Positions 50,901-62,900 of a stretch of 64,000 bases of DNA are shown piece after piece. A program made the translations under genes and the position numbers. How positions within the stretch are numbered: the first letter of the stretch is position 1; each line of letters opens with the position of its first letter. The stretch comes from Onchidella celtica (taxonomy: Eukaryota > Mollusca > Gastropoda > Systellommatophora > Onchidiidae): contig OZ007569.1 in the NCBI GenBank assembly GCA_963931925.1, forward strand, positions 27,072,524 to 27,136,523, read 5' to 3'. The notes under the pieces were generated by a model that worked only from the letters and a program-made list of their open reading frames with translations, had not been told where the DNA came from and searched no databases.

Positions 50901-53900
50901 AGTACTTGATCCTCTCTGTTCAGGAGATGATATTTATCCTGTTGGTTTATTTGCTGCCGTCTGTTGTTTTTGATGAGGTTTTTCTTCTCATAGTAGTTTA
51001 GGAGGCACTGTGGCTGCTCCAGGCCGGAGCCCTCCTTGGCCAGTTGGTCTGCCTTCTCATTGCCTGGGACTCCACAATGTGATGGTATCCACTGTAGGAC
51101 TATCCTGCTTCTATTTCTAAGCTGTGTAAAACATTTCTTCAGGTCGTTAAGCTTGCCAGCTTGAAGGGCCTCAAGGACTGATCTTGCATCTGTGAGGAAG
51201 ACGATGTTGCTGTCCTCTACTTGAAGCTCTGTGGCAGCTGTCATGAGGGCTTTGGCTTCTGATCCATAATTATTGCAGAAGGTTCCGGTTGGCATGCTAA
51301 TTGCCGTTCTTGTTGAGTCTGGATACTCTATATACACTCCGGCACCTCCGTTTGTTACAGCATTCTCAGCAGAGCCATCTGTGTAGACTCGAACCCATGA
51401 TTCGCTTGGATACTTGTCATCAAGTAGGCCGAGTACAGCAGTTCTTCTTTCTACTTCACTTTGTTCTCCCTTGTTGAAGACACCATCAACGTCTGTGTGT
51501 ATCTGGACTTGGGTCTCTGTCTCCTCCGTCCAAGGGGTCTGTTCAGGTACAGATGTCAGGGGGTGGGCAATCTGGGGAAGGTGTGATAGCTGTCTTCTTA
51601 TTCGCTTTGCCTTGTGAATAAAGCTCGTACGTTTCAGCCTTCCCCTTGCCAGGTCTCCTAGCTTCTCTTTCATTGGGTGATTCTCTATGCTGTTGAATTT
51701 CTCTGCCTGGATTGCCACCCTGGTTTCTCTTCGTTCTGCAAGTGTTGCTATCTGGGTGATCTTCTCCATCTCCACAATGGGTGTTGACTTCATTGCTCCT
51801 GTGATGATGCGCAAAGCCTGGTTCTGAACTTTGTTTAACATCTGAAGGGCTGAGTTGGACGCTGAACTCCAGGCTGTTGAACCATATTCGAGGTGAGGGC
51901 GAATCCCTTGCTGATACACATTCTTGAGAATTCTTTCTGTCGCTCCCCATGATGTGCCGCTCAGTTTCCTCAATATGGCTAGCTTTCTTCTAGCTTTTGT
52001 CTCTGCCCTCTCGATGTGATTCCTCCATGAGAGCCTGGTGTCGAATGTGACTCCTAGATAGGTTGGTGCTTTGTCTTCCTTGAGTGACACATACTAATAA
52101 ACCAATGTGGGCATTTGGGGCAAAGATCATTTCAGAGCTTGTTTCTGATTGGTTCTTAGATACAGACAACTCCAGATGGTGGTCAGCTTATGAGAAAATG
52201 AGATAATATTGCAAATTTGTCGCGCAACAGTTCGCATGTCGATGTTACATCTTTTGATAGTGTGGGGGAGAGTCTTTGAAAGCTTAGTCTTTGTGATTCC
52301 GACCGGTGGTTCACTGGTTAACATGTCCATGTCACAATGCCTTTGATTTAGAAGAGATACAGTGAACAATACAATGGTGGTTACTTCTCAAAAAGGTCAG
52401 TGACCCGACGCGTGAAAATACGGCTTGCACGTGGCGCGGTCAGTTTGACCTTGCCGACTAAACCCGCCCGTGCGGAGTGAACATTTGTGAGTTGATACCG
52501 ACATTCGACGCCCTGCACAGGGTGAGGGTTAATAACACTTGACATATTCATTTTTTCAGAAACGTTTATTTATTATAAAGAGGGGGGAGCTTATGTGTAT
52601 CCTTTTAATTTTTCCAGTTATGGTAGTAAATTAAAAAGTTTGGTTTTATTTACCTTTTTCAGCAAATTTTGTTGTTAGATTATATAAAAGAAAATATAAT
52701 CATATTGAAACAGTCAAACAGTTCACGCAAAATGCCATTTAAAGTTTTTAAACATCATGACCTCATCACTGACATTCAACATTGTAAATGCTATATACTT
52801 GTGCAGGAGGGGAAGTAAAAAAAAACAACAAACAGTCAAAATCAGGCTCATGTACTTTATGGGTGGCCCCTTAGTTCATAAAGTTTCCTACCTTCATATT
52901 CAAATCCATCTTTAAATAGTTGGGAGCTTGAAATGTCTTCTGTCATTTCTGGCATCTCTTGGTCATTCAGCAGCTCTGAACACTCTGCTGCTTCATCCCA
53001 TAGTGTGTTCACTTGTTCTCCTGCATCTTTCAGTCCATCTGAAGACAGTGGTGATGAGGTGGCCATGCTGGGCTTTCTTGCTTTGTTTTGAACATCTGCA
53101 GGACTCTCCATCGTTTGACTATTTATTGCAGTTTGTGAAGCTTCTAAACTCCGAGAGCTGGAAGAACTGCTGGAATGTTCATAAACAGAGGTGGGAAGAT
53201 CTTTGATACCTCTAGGCACATCAAAAATGTCATCTTCCTGGGCATGCTTGTCTACCACTGGCATATTTTTTTCTTGTGTCTGCCAATTCATTGTTGCAAC
53301 TGTTTTGTTCAGGTCCAAATCCTTTCTAAACTGCCAAGTTTCTTTATTTCCTCTGCTTAGCAGTAGGTTAAAGTTGCAAGATTTCTTTCTTTGAAAAGGG
53401 TCAAAAGTACTGGATCTTCTAGAAAAGGTCACAGGAAGACCAACCTCTTTGCACAAAGATCTTTTTAACTCTTCGCGTTTCTTCTCTATAGTCATATCTT
53501 GGGTCGCTGTTGTATTGGGAATAAAACGTGTGTCATCTTCTTCATTTCTTCTTCTCTTAAAACCTCCTGATTCTGCTGCATTAGTTGGTGAATTCCTCTT
53601 TGTTGCTACCTGAACTGTCTCTCCTTTAGTCACTTTGGTTTCAACTACACTCAATGACACTTCTGAGGTATTCATCTTGTTCATCTCAGATTGGTTGCTG
53701 TTTTTCACAAGATTTTCTGACATGGCCTGATTAGTGAGATGATCATGTGAATTTTTAACTTCCACCTCACTGGCTCTTGAAGAAACAGCATAGGAATTAT
53801 TTTGAGCCTGAAAATCCAAAGCATGGCTGACGTTATAATTTTCATATGACAAGATATCATAGGCAATATCAGACTCTAATTCCACTGATTTATTCATAGC

Positions 53901-56900
53901 CTGATTGACTTTACTGTTGTCTAAGTTTAAAATTGCTTCGTTTTCCTGGGCTGTATTTCTTGTGAGATCAACAGAATCTACTGAATCGTCTTGTGGTTTT
54001 CTGCAAGTACCAGAAGCTTTTGATTTCAATTCACTGGAACCTGTATGCATTTTATCCCTTAAATCACCAACAGAATGCACTGTCTTGGTTTGAGAGATAT
54101 CCATTTCGATGCAGCAGCTGTCCTTCTCTGTCTCTCCATCACTGGTATTTGCTGACATATCTGTGATAAAATGTTCACTGCTTTTGTTTGTACCAATAGC
54201 AGGGATGCAGCTGGGTGCAGATTCTGTCTTTCCCCTGAAGTCATTGTCAAATAGCTGCATCCCTTCAGAAGCACTTCTTGTACTTGAGACTGACGCTGCC
54301 TGTATATCATGTGTGCCCTCAAACACTTTTCTTGCATTGCTATTATCATGAGCAGTCTCAGTCAGGCATGTCTTCATATCAACTTTTTTTCCCACAGTTA
54401 TATTTTGTATATTACCTAATGTATCTGCAACTCTACTAGATTCATGACTGCCGCTCTCAGAACATTCTCCTATATCACCATCATTGCCAGTTCCGATATA
54501 AATTGTTTTAGTGGGACCTTCTGTCATCTCCATCAGACTATTGTCAAAAATTTGCGTCCCAGCTTGCACAATGTCTGAAGTTACTCTGGGTGGTGCACCA
54601 TTCACAACTTCTATATTTTGGGCAGAATCTTCAATTGCCTTGTTTTCAATATGAATAGTTTTGGACAGGCATTCTGTCATATCCATTTGACCATGGTCAA
54701 ATATCTGTGTTTTGCCTGGTACATAGTTGGATTCACATGCCCTTGTTACAGGTACACTTTCTACAAGCTTTGACATTCCTTTATTTCCTGTAACAATTTC
54801 ATTTTCCAGATAAAGTGTTCTAGCTTGACATTCCGTGATCTCTAAGCCATCATTTTCAAAAATTTGTGTTCTTTCCCGCACAGAACTGGCATCCTCATAT
54901 TTGTGTATTCTCTCATATAGTCCTTCTTCATTCAAAGTATTACTTTCCATAGGCTTAGAACCTGGTTTAGTTGGACCAATGTGGATTGTTTTAGTGTTTG
55001 TCATTGTGAATTCCATGTCTTCAGGATCTCTGAAGTGCATTGTTGTCTCTCTTTCTGTTCCCCCATCAGGTTTTGTGCTTACAACAATAGCCTCCTTTAT
55101 ATAATCTGCTGTTTCATGAGGCCGATGTGAACAACTTTGACTGCCCGATTGTTCATGATCTTGTTCTTGAATTTCTGAATGTGTGCATCTTTTAACTCTA
55201 CTGCAGGTATCTTTGTCATTTTCAGTATGTTTCTGTGCTGATTGTGCATGAGGCGGGAGATTAAATTCAATTTCTGGATCATCAATGATTGATTCAGTGT
55301 GGAGAAGAATAGTCTTCACATCTACATTTTTCATTCCACTGATGTTGGCATTATTAAATACATTTCTTGAACAAACAGCTTCAGTTTGTGATTCAGTCAC
55401 GTCACCAAGAGTCTGTCTGTCAATAAAGGATTTCTGGGTGTTCTTAAGCCTTGGATAATTCTCCTTGTCAACAGGAATCCAGTTTTCTTTTTCAATGCTG
55501 GGATTCAGTTTCAAAGGGTTTGTATGTGTCAGTGCCCCATACATCTGTTCTAATTTGGAGGATGCCTTTTGTAAATTTGAAAGTAATGCTTGAGATTGAG
55601 ATGATCGTCTGGATGGGAACCGATTTTCTTGATCAGCAAGAGACAAATTTGTTGAAACAATTGACATTTCTTCAATTGGGGTGAGAGCTTTGCGGGTAGT
55701 GATATCTGATAGGACTATCCTTGAAGCACTCTGACTTAGATCTCCTGTCTCCTCCATATCTTCTAAATCATCTTGCTGGTTTTTACTGATTGCAGAATCT
55801 TTCTCCACGGAAGAAGCAACTGCTGTTTTTTTCACCAGTGTGAAAAGATCATCCAATAATTGAGGTTTTCGCTGTGGGATAACCACATCCATATCTGCAG
55901 AAAATCTCAAGTTTGTTTCTCCGGTATGATTTGTGGTAACTTCCATTTCTTCTCCACCTACCTGGCTGAATAATTTTGTTGATTCTGATGTCTTCTGCTG
56001 ATCAATATTACAGGTCAGCTCAATGAAAGCATCATCGTCCTCATACTCACTGGTTTTATTTTCAGAAAACGATGGAATTCTGTTGAGCGCATGTTTTACC
56101 TGAAGATTCTTAGGTCTTTGGATATCTACTGACTGGTCATGTTCAGGCTGCATCCATGGCTCTGAAAGTTGGGAGATGTTTGATGTCATATCCATGGCAC
56201 AGAGAGATTGGTCCATATCAGAAAAAAAGATTGTTTGATTGGCAGATGATGGCACATTTTCCAGCCTGTCTGTCTTTTTCTCACCAGTGACTTCACTTAC
56301 ATATTCTACATGCTGCTTGTGAAATGACTGAGATAAACAAGAGACACTGTGAGTTATTTCCATGCCAGATTCATTCATATCTTCCGTGTACAAAATTGCT
56401 CTGTTCTGTCTTGTTCCAGAAACAGTTTGATGCCCTTCAACTCTTTCACTGCAAACAAAGCAAATCAAATGACAATTAAGATCACAATCACAATCACAAC
56501 AGTTTTTCACTACAATTACTTCCAAAACAGTCAACCAACACTGGTAGAAGATCTTAACTCACTCAGCCCTGATTTTGATAGTATGCAGGGTGTCCAAGGA
56601 AATTTACTGCTACCAGAATAATAAAAATTCTACCAGTTTTTTTTCTCATTTTAAACGATTGTGAAACAAAATAATAACAATTAGCAAAAGATCCTATCAC
56701 AAGGTACTGATATCTTAATTTAGGTGAAGCTGCATTAAATTTGTTCTCTATCTTATTTTTTTGAAGATATGTTTGTCTTTTATCTGTAGTCCTAAGTGGC
56801 TGACTCCTGGCAGGAGAAAGCTGTCGGATTTGATCTCAGCATCAACTATATTTTTTCATCACCTAATTTTCAAATTTTTTTTTTTTGCTGCATAACTGAC

Positions 56901-59900
56901 AAGTCTTAAATTTCTTATATTATAGATTGATATCATAGCTACCAGCTTTCAAAAATCCAAAAACAGACTCCTGATATCGGACCAGACTCCCCCTTCAACA
57001 TTGAAAAATCATTGTTTTCTAATACTGTCACATTATGGAATATTATTCTCTTTACACAGGCCTAATATCGGTCAATGTAATACAGCATACGATTTTAAGA
57101 AGCAGAAAACAAACATTCTGCTTCAAATGCTAATACATGTATTGTTATCACTACCGTTTCTGTTTCTAAAGAAAGAACTGACTATGATATGAGCTGTCCT
57201 CAGAATTGTATAACTCTTTCATACTAACTTGATCTGGCAGTAATGAACAATACAATGTCAGATTTGCCTCCATGTGACTGTGAAACTGGTGAAACTGGAG
57301 GTCATGACAACATGATTTAGATGACTCCCAATGCATTTATTGGACAAGTTGATAATGATGCAAAAGGAAATTCCTCTAAATATCACGGCTTCATGACTCA
57401 TGAGTTGGATAGAAAAGACTTCTGATTAAAAAGAAAATAAATCTATCCATTATCACAAATCATGTTAGGCATAAAAGATGACAGATGTAGTAGATCTAGT
57501 ACTGAAGCCAGTTCACAAGTCATGTCCATATTGTTCTTACAGATCTAGTTCTAGAACTTTTTCTATTGTTCTACCAGCTCCAGGGGTGTAAATGACATTT
57601 GAAAAAATGCTCTGAAAATGAAACGCCAGGGGCCGCGTAGGCCCCTTGTAGGGGGTCCAGGGGAGGCAACGCCCCCCAGCCGAAATTGATTTTTGTCAGG
57701 GTTAGGACTAGAAGTGTCGTGCTGGGGCACGGCTTGTTTATTTCATGGTCTCGTTGATTTTAGCCAGTGCAAATGTCCTTGAACTATTCTCGTGGACAGT
57801 TTGTTTTTGTAACGCTTTTTCTTAGAGATGGAAAGAAAGGGGGGCAAGATAGAATAAATGGATGAGTTAACAGTGACGGTGCAGTTTTCGACCCCGTGGT
57901 TTGGGTGAACTCTAACAGGGGAAGAGACGGGGCGAATAAGGGGTGAGTAAATTCGTACATAAAACGTAGAGGGTTGGAGACTTTAGTAAGGGTTTTGATA
58001 TGTTAATTCGACCTTGTCTGTTACTAGTGCAAGGCCGTGACCGATTTCCATGCAGAATCTATTAATACTACGAGCTGAGCTCGAAATGGATGCACCAATC
58101 AAATTTGGGCAGTTGGCTGGGGATTTGCAGATGGCCGCGCGGTATATAAGCGGAGCCATTCTTATGTTTCACTACTCCATGCAGAATTATCCATCTGTGC
58201 AGGTAGTCGGCGTGATTCAGCCAGAGAGAATCAGAAGATTGTTATAGTCATGTCTATGCCATGATAGACATTGGAATGAGACCATATGCTGTCCACAAAT
58301 TATCCACTGCTATTATCTCCGGCTCCCTGATCTCGTATCAGGGACCAAGTGTAAGTGTCTGCCTATTGATTCGACAATGAACGTGAAGCTGACTTTAATT
58401 TTCCAGTAGGAGTGCTACCGAAGAATGCAAGACTTCCATGTATTTTAACTTGCAACTAGATCTAGCATGAATGTCTGGTATACACATTTGTAAATTGAAA
58501 TTGATGTGTCTGGATGAGGCTGGGGATTGCCAGCCCATCCTAGAGTAGATCTAGATCTAACTTAACTACGTCAGCTGTATTGACGAGTTTGATCCTTTAT
58601 AAGCGGTAGGCACAAATAACTGAGTTAACATTGTCGTCTGAGACATTAGGATATTATTTGTTAGATAGTAGGCAGACTATATCTGAAAGATAGATAAGTA
58701 ATAATTAAATTGTGAATGAGTCAGAATGATATAATCTTTTAGGAAACCAAAGGAGACTTCTAGTGATATATTATTGAATTTTCATTTGATGCTGCTGATG
58801 TTGTCTTTTTAGTATGTAAGAGCTAGACGAAATTTGTTAGGGTTTTTAAAGTAAATAAATTTGTGGCCCTGCAGGTCCTTGATAAAACTTATTCGAATTG
58901 TTATTAGTATATGTGGCATGGTATGGAAGAGTAACTCCTAAAAACCTCTCGATATTTTAAATGCAGTCGTAACACCAATAATTCCATATAACCCAACTCG
59001 TAACAATTTTCACACATTTACAGCTTAAAAATTGGCCTCTCTTGAGCAGAATTTGGTTAAATTAATATGGATAAAGAGACTTTAAAAAGGAAGAAATAAA
59101 CTAGAAAAGACTACACTGGACAATTAATGAGTGGTACAAGAATAACTTTCAGAAGAAAAAAAAGACAGTGTGGTAATGGCCATAAGGTACATACCTTACT
59201 TTGCTTGGTAAATGTGATGTTTCATTCCTCTACAAGTTTTGGTTGATTATAGCATAGTTCTTATTTCATTGTCAAGAGTCACATAAAAAATTCACTTCTA
59301 ACTTTAATGTGATGAGTGACCATATCCTTGAGAGAGACTGGCTTGGGCACTGAAGCTACCTCTAAATCTGCCCTAGATCTTTTGTATTCTTGCTCAATGT
59401 TGGGAGCATCACCATTAGGCAAAGAGGGAGGTACAGCTGAACTAGAACTAAATCGAGGCAGAGACTGACTACTGATATCTGCAGTACCAGAAATCTTACT
59501 GCATGCTGCCTGCATTGCAGCAGGAAGACTCTGGTTAGATCGAAACATACGACAGTTTCGCTCGTGAGCTTTAAATCGGTTGGCATGGTCCTTTAAACAA
59601 CGCACACCACCACTGCCGTACATAATCCCACACTTGCAATAACAGCACCAAGCAAACCCATCTTTCTCTATCTTACGGAAGTAATCTGAAAAATAATCGC
59701 CGTTGTCATCTTTCAACGACAACCAATCCCATGTAAACTTGTTCCTACACTCTAGATCAACGGCATCAACTGCTGTATCTTGTTCTACAAACTTAGGAAA
59801 TCTTCGTGAACACGCCATGATGTTGTTTACAACTAACAACAATAAGAGTTACTTCCCTTGCCTTGCATCTATTTTCCCACTTGGCTAGGCTATTTTCGTG

Positions 59901-62900
59901 GGTCAGAGAATTTTCCTCTGAAACCTCGGAGATTCTCGGACTAACGATAGTGAAGGAAACTCATCCGTCAGAGAATTTTCCTCTGAAAATTCGTCGTACA
60001 GATAGCAGACCAATGTCGTGACAATAGTATTAATGTAGTTGTGAAATTAACTGTTTTTATTCGTAGTTTTATTATCAGTGAATACAGAAAACAAAAACAA
60101 CCTGAAATAACTAAAAATAAAGATAGATTTAGCTCTAGATCTAGGAATTTACCCTCAAAATTCAACAACATGAAAAAATCTGAAATCAGAGAAAATCTGA
60201 AAGATTTACATCCCTGCAGCTCACGGGTTCTAGATTTTGATTTCTAACGTCGCTGACACACGTGTACGCCTTAGCCTAGTTTATCCGTGATTGCCAATTA
60301 CGTTCAAGATTCTAAAAGACGACTGACCTTGATCTACCGGGAGTTACCACCGCCAAAGATGATTATAAGCTATGTAAAACTGGAAGAAAAAAAAACAGCA
60401 AAAAAAAAAAAAAAAACCCAAAAAAAACAACAGCGCAATAAAATGAAACCCCTTAACAAAGTGTGTCCACTTTTCTTACTCAAAGACGGCCATCATTTAT
60501 GATACAATATGTGTGACCTATACGTGCTTACGTACTCGAGCTTGTTTGAACGGCTGAAGGTGCATGCCGTGACAACTTATTATGCAACATTACCAATGCT
60601 TGTTGAGTGGGGCCGGGGGGGGGAACAAAAGTTATTGCGAGTTCGGGCATAGGCAGTACAGCAGAACATAGTAAAGTAGAGCTGCGTTTACCGTTGCATC
60701 GCTAGGTCCAGTGCTATTAGCGGTAGGCCTAGATACAAAAGTTATGGTTTTGTGTTCTCTTCTCTGTGTTTTTCTTGTATAAATGGGGAAATTGTTCACA
60801 AATGTACTTTTCCCCACAAAAACATATTTACGTACCGGAACCCCAAAAACGTACTAAATACGTATTTCACATACTAGTTGGCAGCTATGTGATATTGATA
60901 TACTGAACTGGTGATATCATGCCTCCTCAATCTAAAATGCAAAAGTACTACAGTCAAATATGTGCATATATGCAGCTAATGCCATAATGGTCTATTAAGC
61001 ATTGCATTCTCCCACCTTCTCAATGGTTTGAGAGGACAAGGCCTCAAGTGGTTTCCTTTTGTCTTTACCGTCTCTTCTCGTGACATTCAGGATTTAACAA
61101 TCAATTCACAGGCCAGTGTAGCACTGTTTCTCAACACCAGCTATATAAATATCTCCTTAAGAATGGTTCATCAGTGAATGTTTACAAAAATGTTTCAGTA
61201 TATTTGTTACTCGTTCAAATTTTAAAAAATATGAACCATCTCCACATGACATCAGGCTGATTTGATGAAACGATCATGGAACATATCGAAATGATGAAAC
61301 ATCCGATGTTTAAAGTTAAATCCTGAAACCAGAGAGGCATAATATTTCTCAGTTTTGCCAGGACATAAGCTGCTGGCAGAAAAACATACTTTGATACTCA
61401 CACATCATGCAGAAATGTCTTGACAGCATCACTCAGCACTTTAGGCTGATTCTCAGGACAAGAAGAAATATATTCCTCTGAGATATTTATATTTACAGAT
61501 GCTGTTGCCGTCACAGTTTGATTTTGAAGAGCTGGAGCTGTACCAGCCACAAAAACATCATCATTATCCTCATTCTGAAAATAATGAATAACGAATGAAT
61601 GACTTGAATTACATAACTTACACAGTATCACCTTTATGGCTTGTATGGCTTGCACAGCTAAGCATTGTTTACATGTCATTGATCTGTAGCAAAAGACTGG
61701 CCTTTGCAAATGCCGTTCCACCATCCCTCACCTTAAACATGCTTCAACAACAAGTATTTGGCAGGTTTCAGAAAATTGGGTCACAAAGACAGTTCAGATT
61801 TCAGCGTCTTATAATTTCATAAATATTGTGTTTTTCTTGAATATTTTGATTTCAGCCCATAGAAGATGATCAGAAGAAATAAAAATTATAAATTTGTTCA
61901 TATATTATGTGTTTGTGTGTTTTTATTCTACTTGTTTGTGTTGCAAACGTCACATATCTGACATGCAAAACTTCCCTGAATTTACCTTGACAACAAAGCA
62001 TCAATGTATCTACCAACTTGGCGCAGGTAATATTGTTTTTCAGTATGGAATGGCAGCAAAAACGGTTGCTGGTGTGTATAAACCCTAGAAAAAGTCCCCA
62101 GAAGCAAAAGAAACGAAAATAAGGTTTACATTTTGCCAAATATTGCGCAACGTGTCTGTAAAAAAACTGACCTACTTCAGACAGCAACTAAACTGCTTTA
62201 GAAATAATCTTTAGTCCCAATTTTCACATCAAAAATAAAACAAACCTTTAAAATGGTATGAAAGAAAAAAATAATTGGTTTTTGTTAAAAAAAAAAGTGT
62301 GAAATGCAACAGAAAATCTCGCGAGGCATGTGTCAGTCAAAATTACGTGACCGTCACACGCAATCTTTCCAGTTCCGTTCTTTTGTTGTTGAACACCAAC
62401 CGGGTTCACTTCCGGGAGATACAAAATCTGTATGCATCCATGAAACAAAACAGATAAGTGCTGTGTTTTATACTCCTTTCTATTTGTCGTAGTTTTTGTA
62501 ATAAAAATGCCTGTCAAAACAATTCGCAATGGTGCTTTCGCAAGCACTGGCGCAGGTCGAAAAACTCGGGAATTGAAAATCTATTACCGATAGATTTTAC
62601 CGCGTTTACCGTACCCGTGTAATCGACAGCCTTTCCCAGTATGATTAAGGGTGCAACAAAGTCAAACCATGCGGTTTTAATACTTTTAGGAGGCGTTTTC
62701 TATTGCCCTACCCAGGCTTATGTGCGATGGTCACATGTTTTGACTGACGGAGGTGCTTTTCTAGGGAAGTCTGAACTCCCCATTTTCTGAAACCTGCCAT
62801 TTCTATGTGTGCATGATTGTGGTGATGAGTATGGGATATTTGAGGCTATTTGCTTTGTAGCAGAGAAGAAAGTATGCTGCGAGAATTTGTCAGTACAAGT

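Larger units (their letters stand above)
49532..52532 (+). mobile_element. Family A element carrying two nested insertions
   Basis: TTAA at 49532-49535 and 52529-52532 with family A ends (cgctcaccctgcgcg, cagggtgaggg). Removing the family B element and the LINE leaves about 780 bp, matching the intact copies. The nested insertions are therefore younger than this copy. Confidence 0.85.
56934..60889. mobile_element. Family G element, second copy with nested inserts
   Basis: Ends catagct(a/g)cca(g/a)ct at 56934 and agttggcagctatg at 60876-60889 are inverted, flanked by tgatat on both sides. It is interrupted by a solo LTR (57694-59005) and by sequence carrying a zinc-finger ORF (59279-59815). 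Homology to the copy at 41700-43610 resumes near 60215. It lies in the KNL1 C-D intron. Confidence 0.65.

Noticed and set aside
52928-56621. Many + strand frames over the large KNL1 exon
   Set aside because: Shadows of the 3.56-kb coding exon on the opposite strand.
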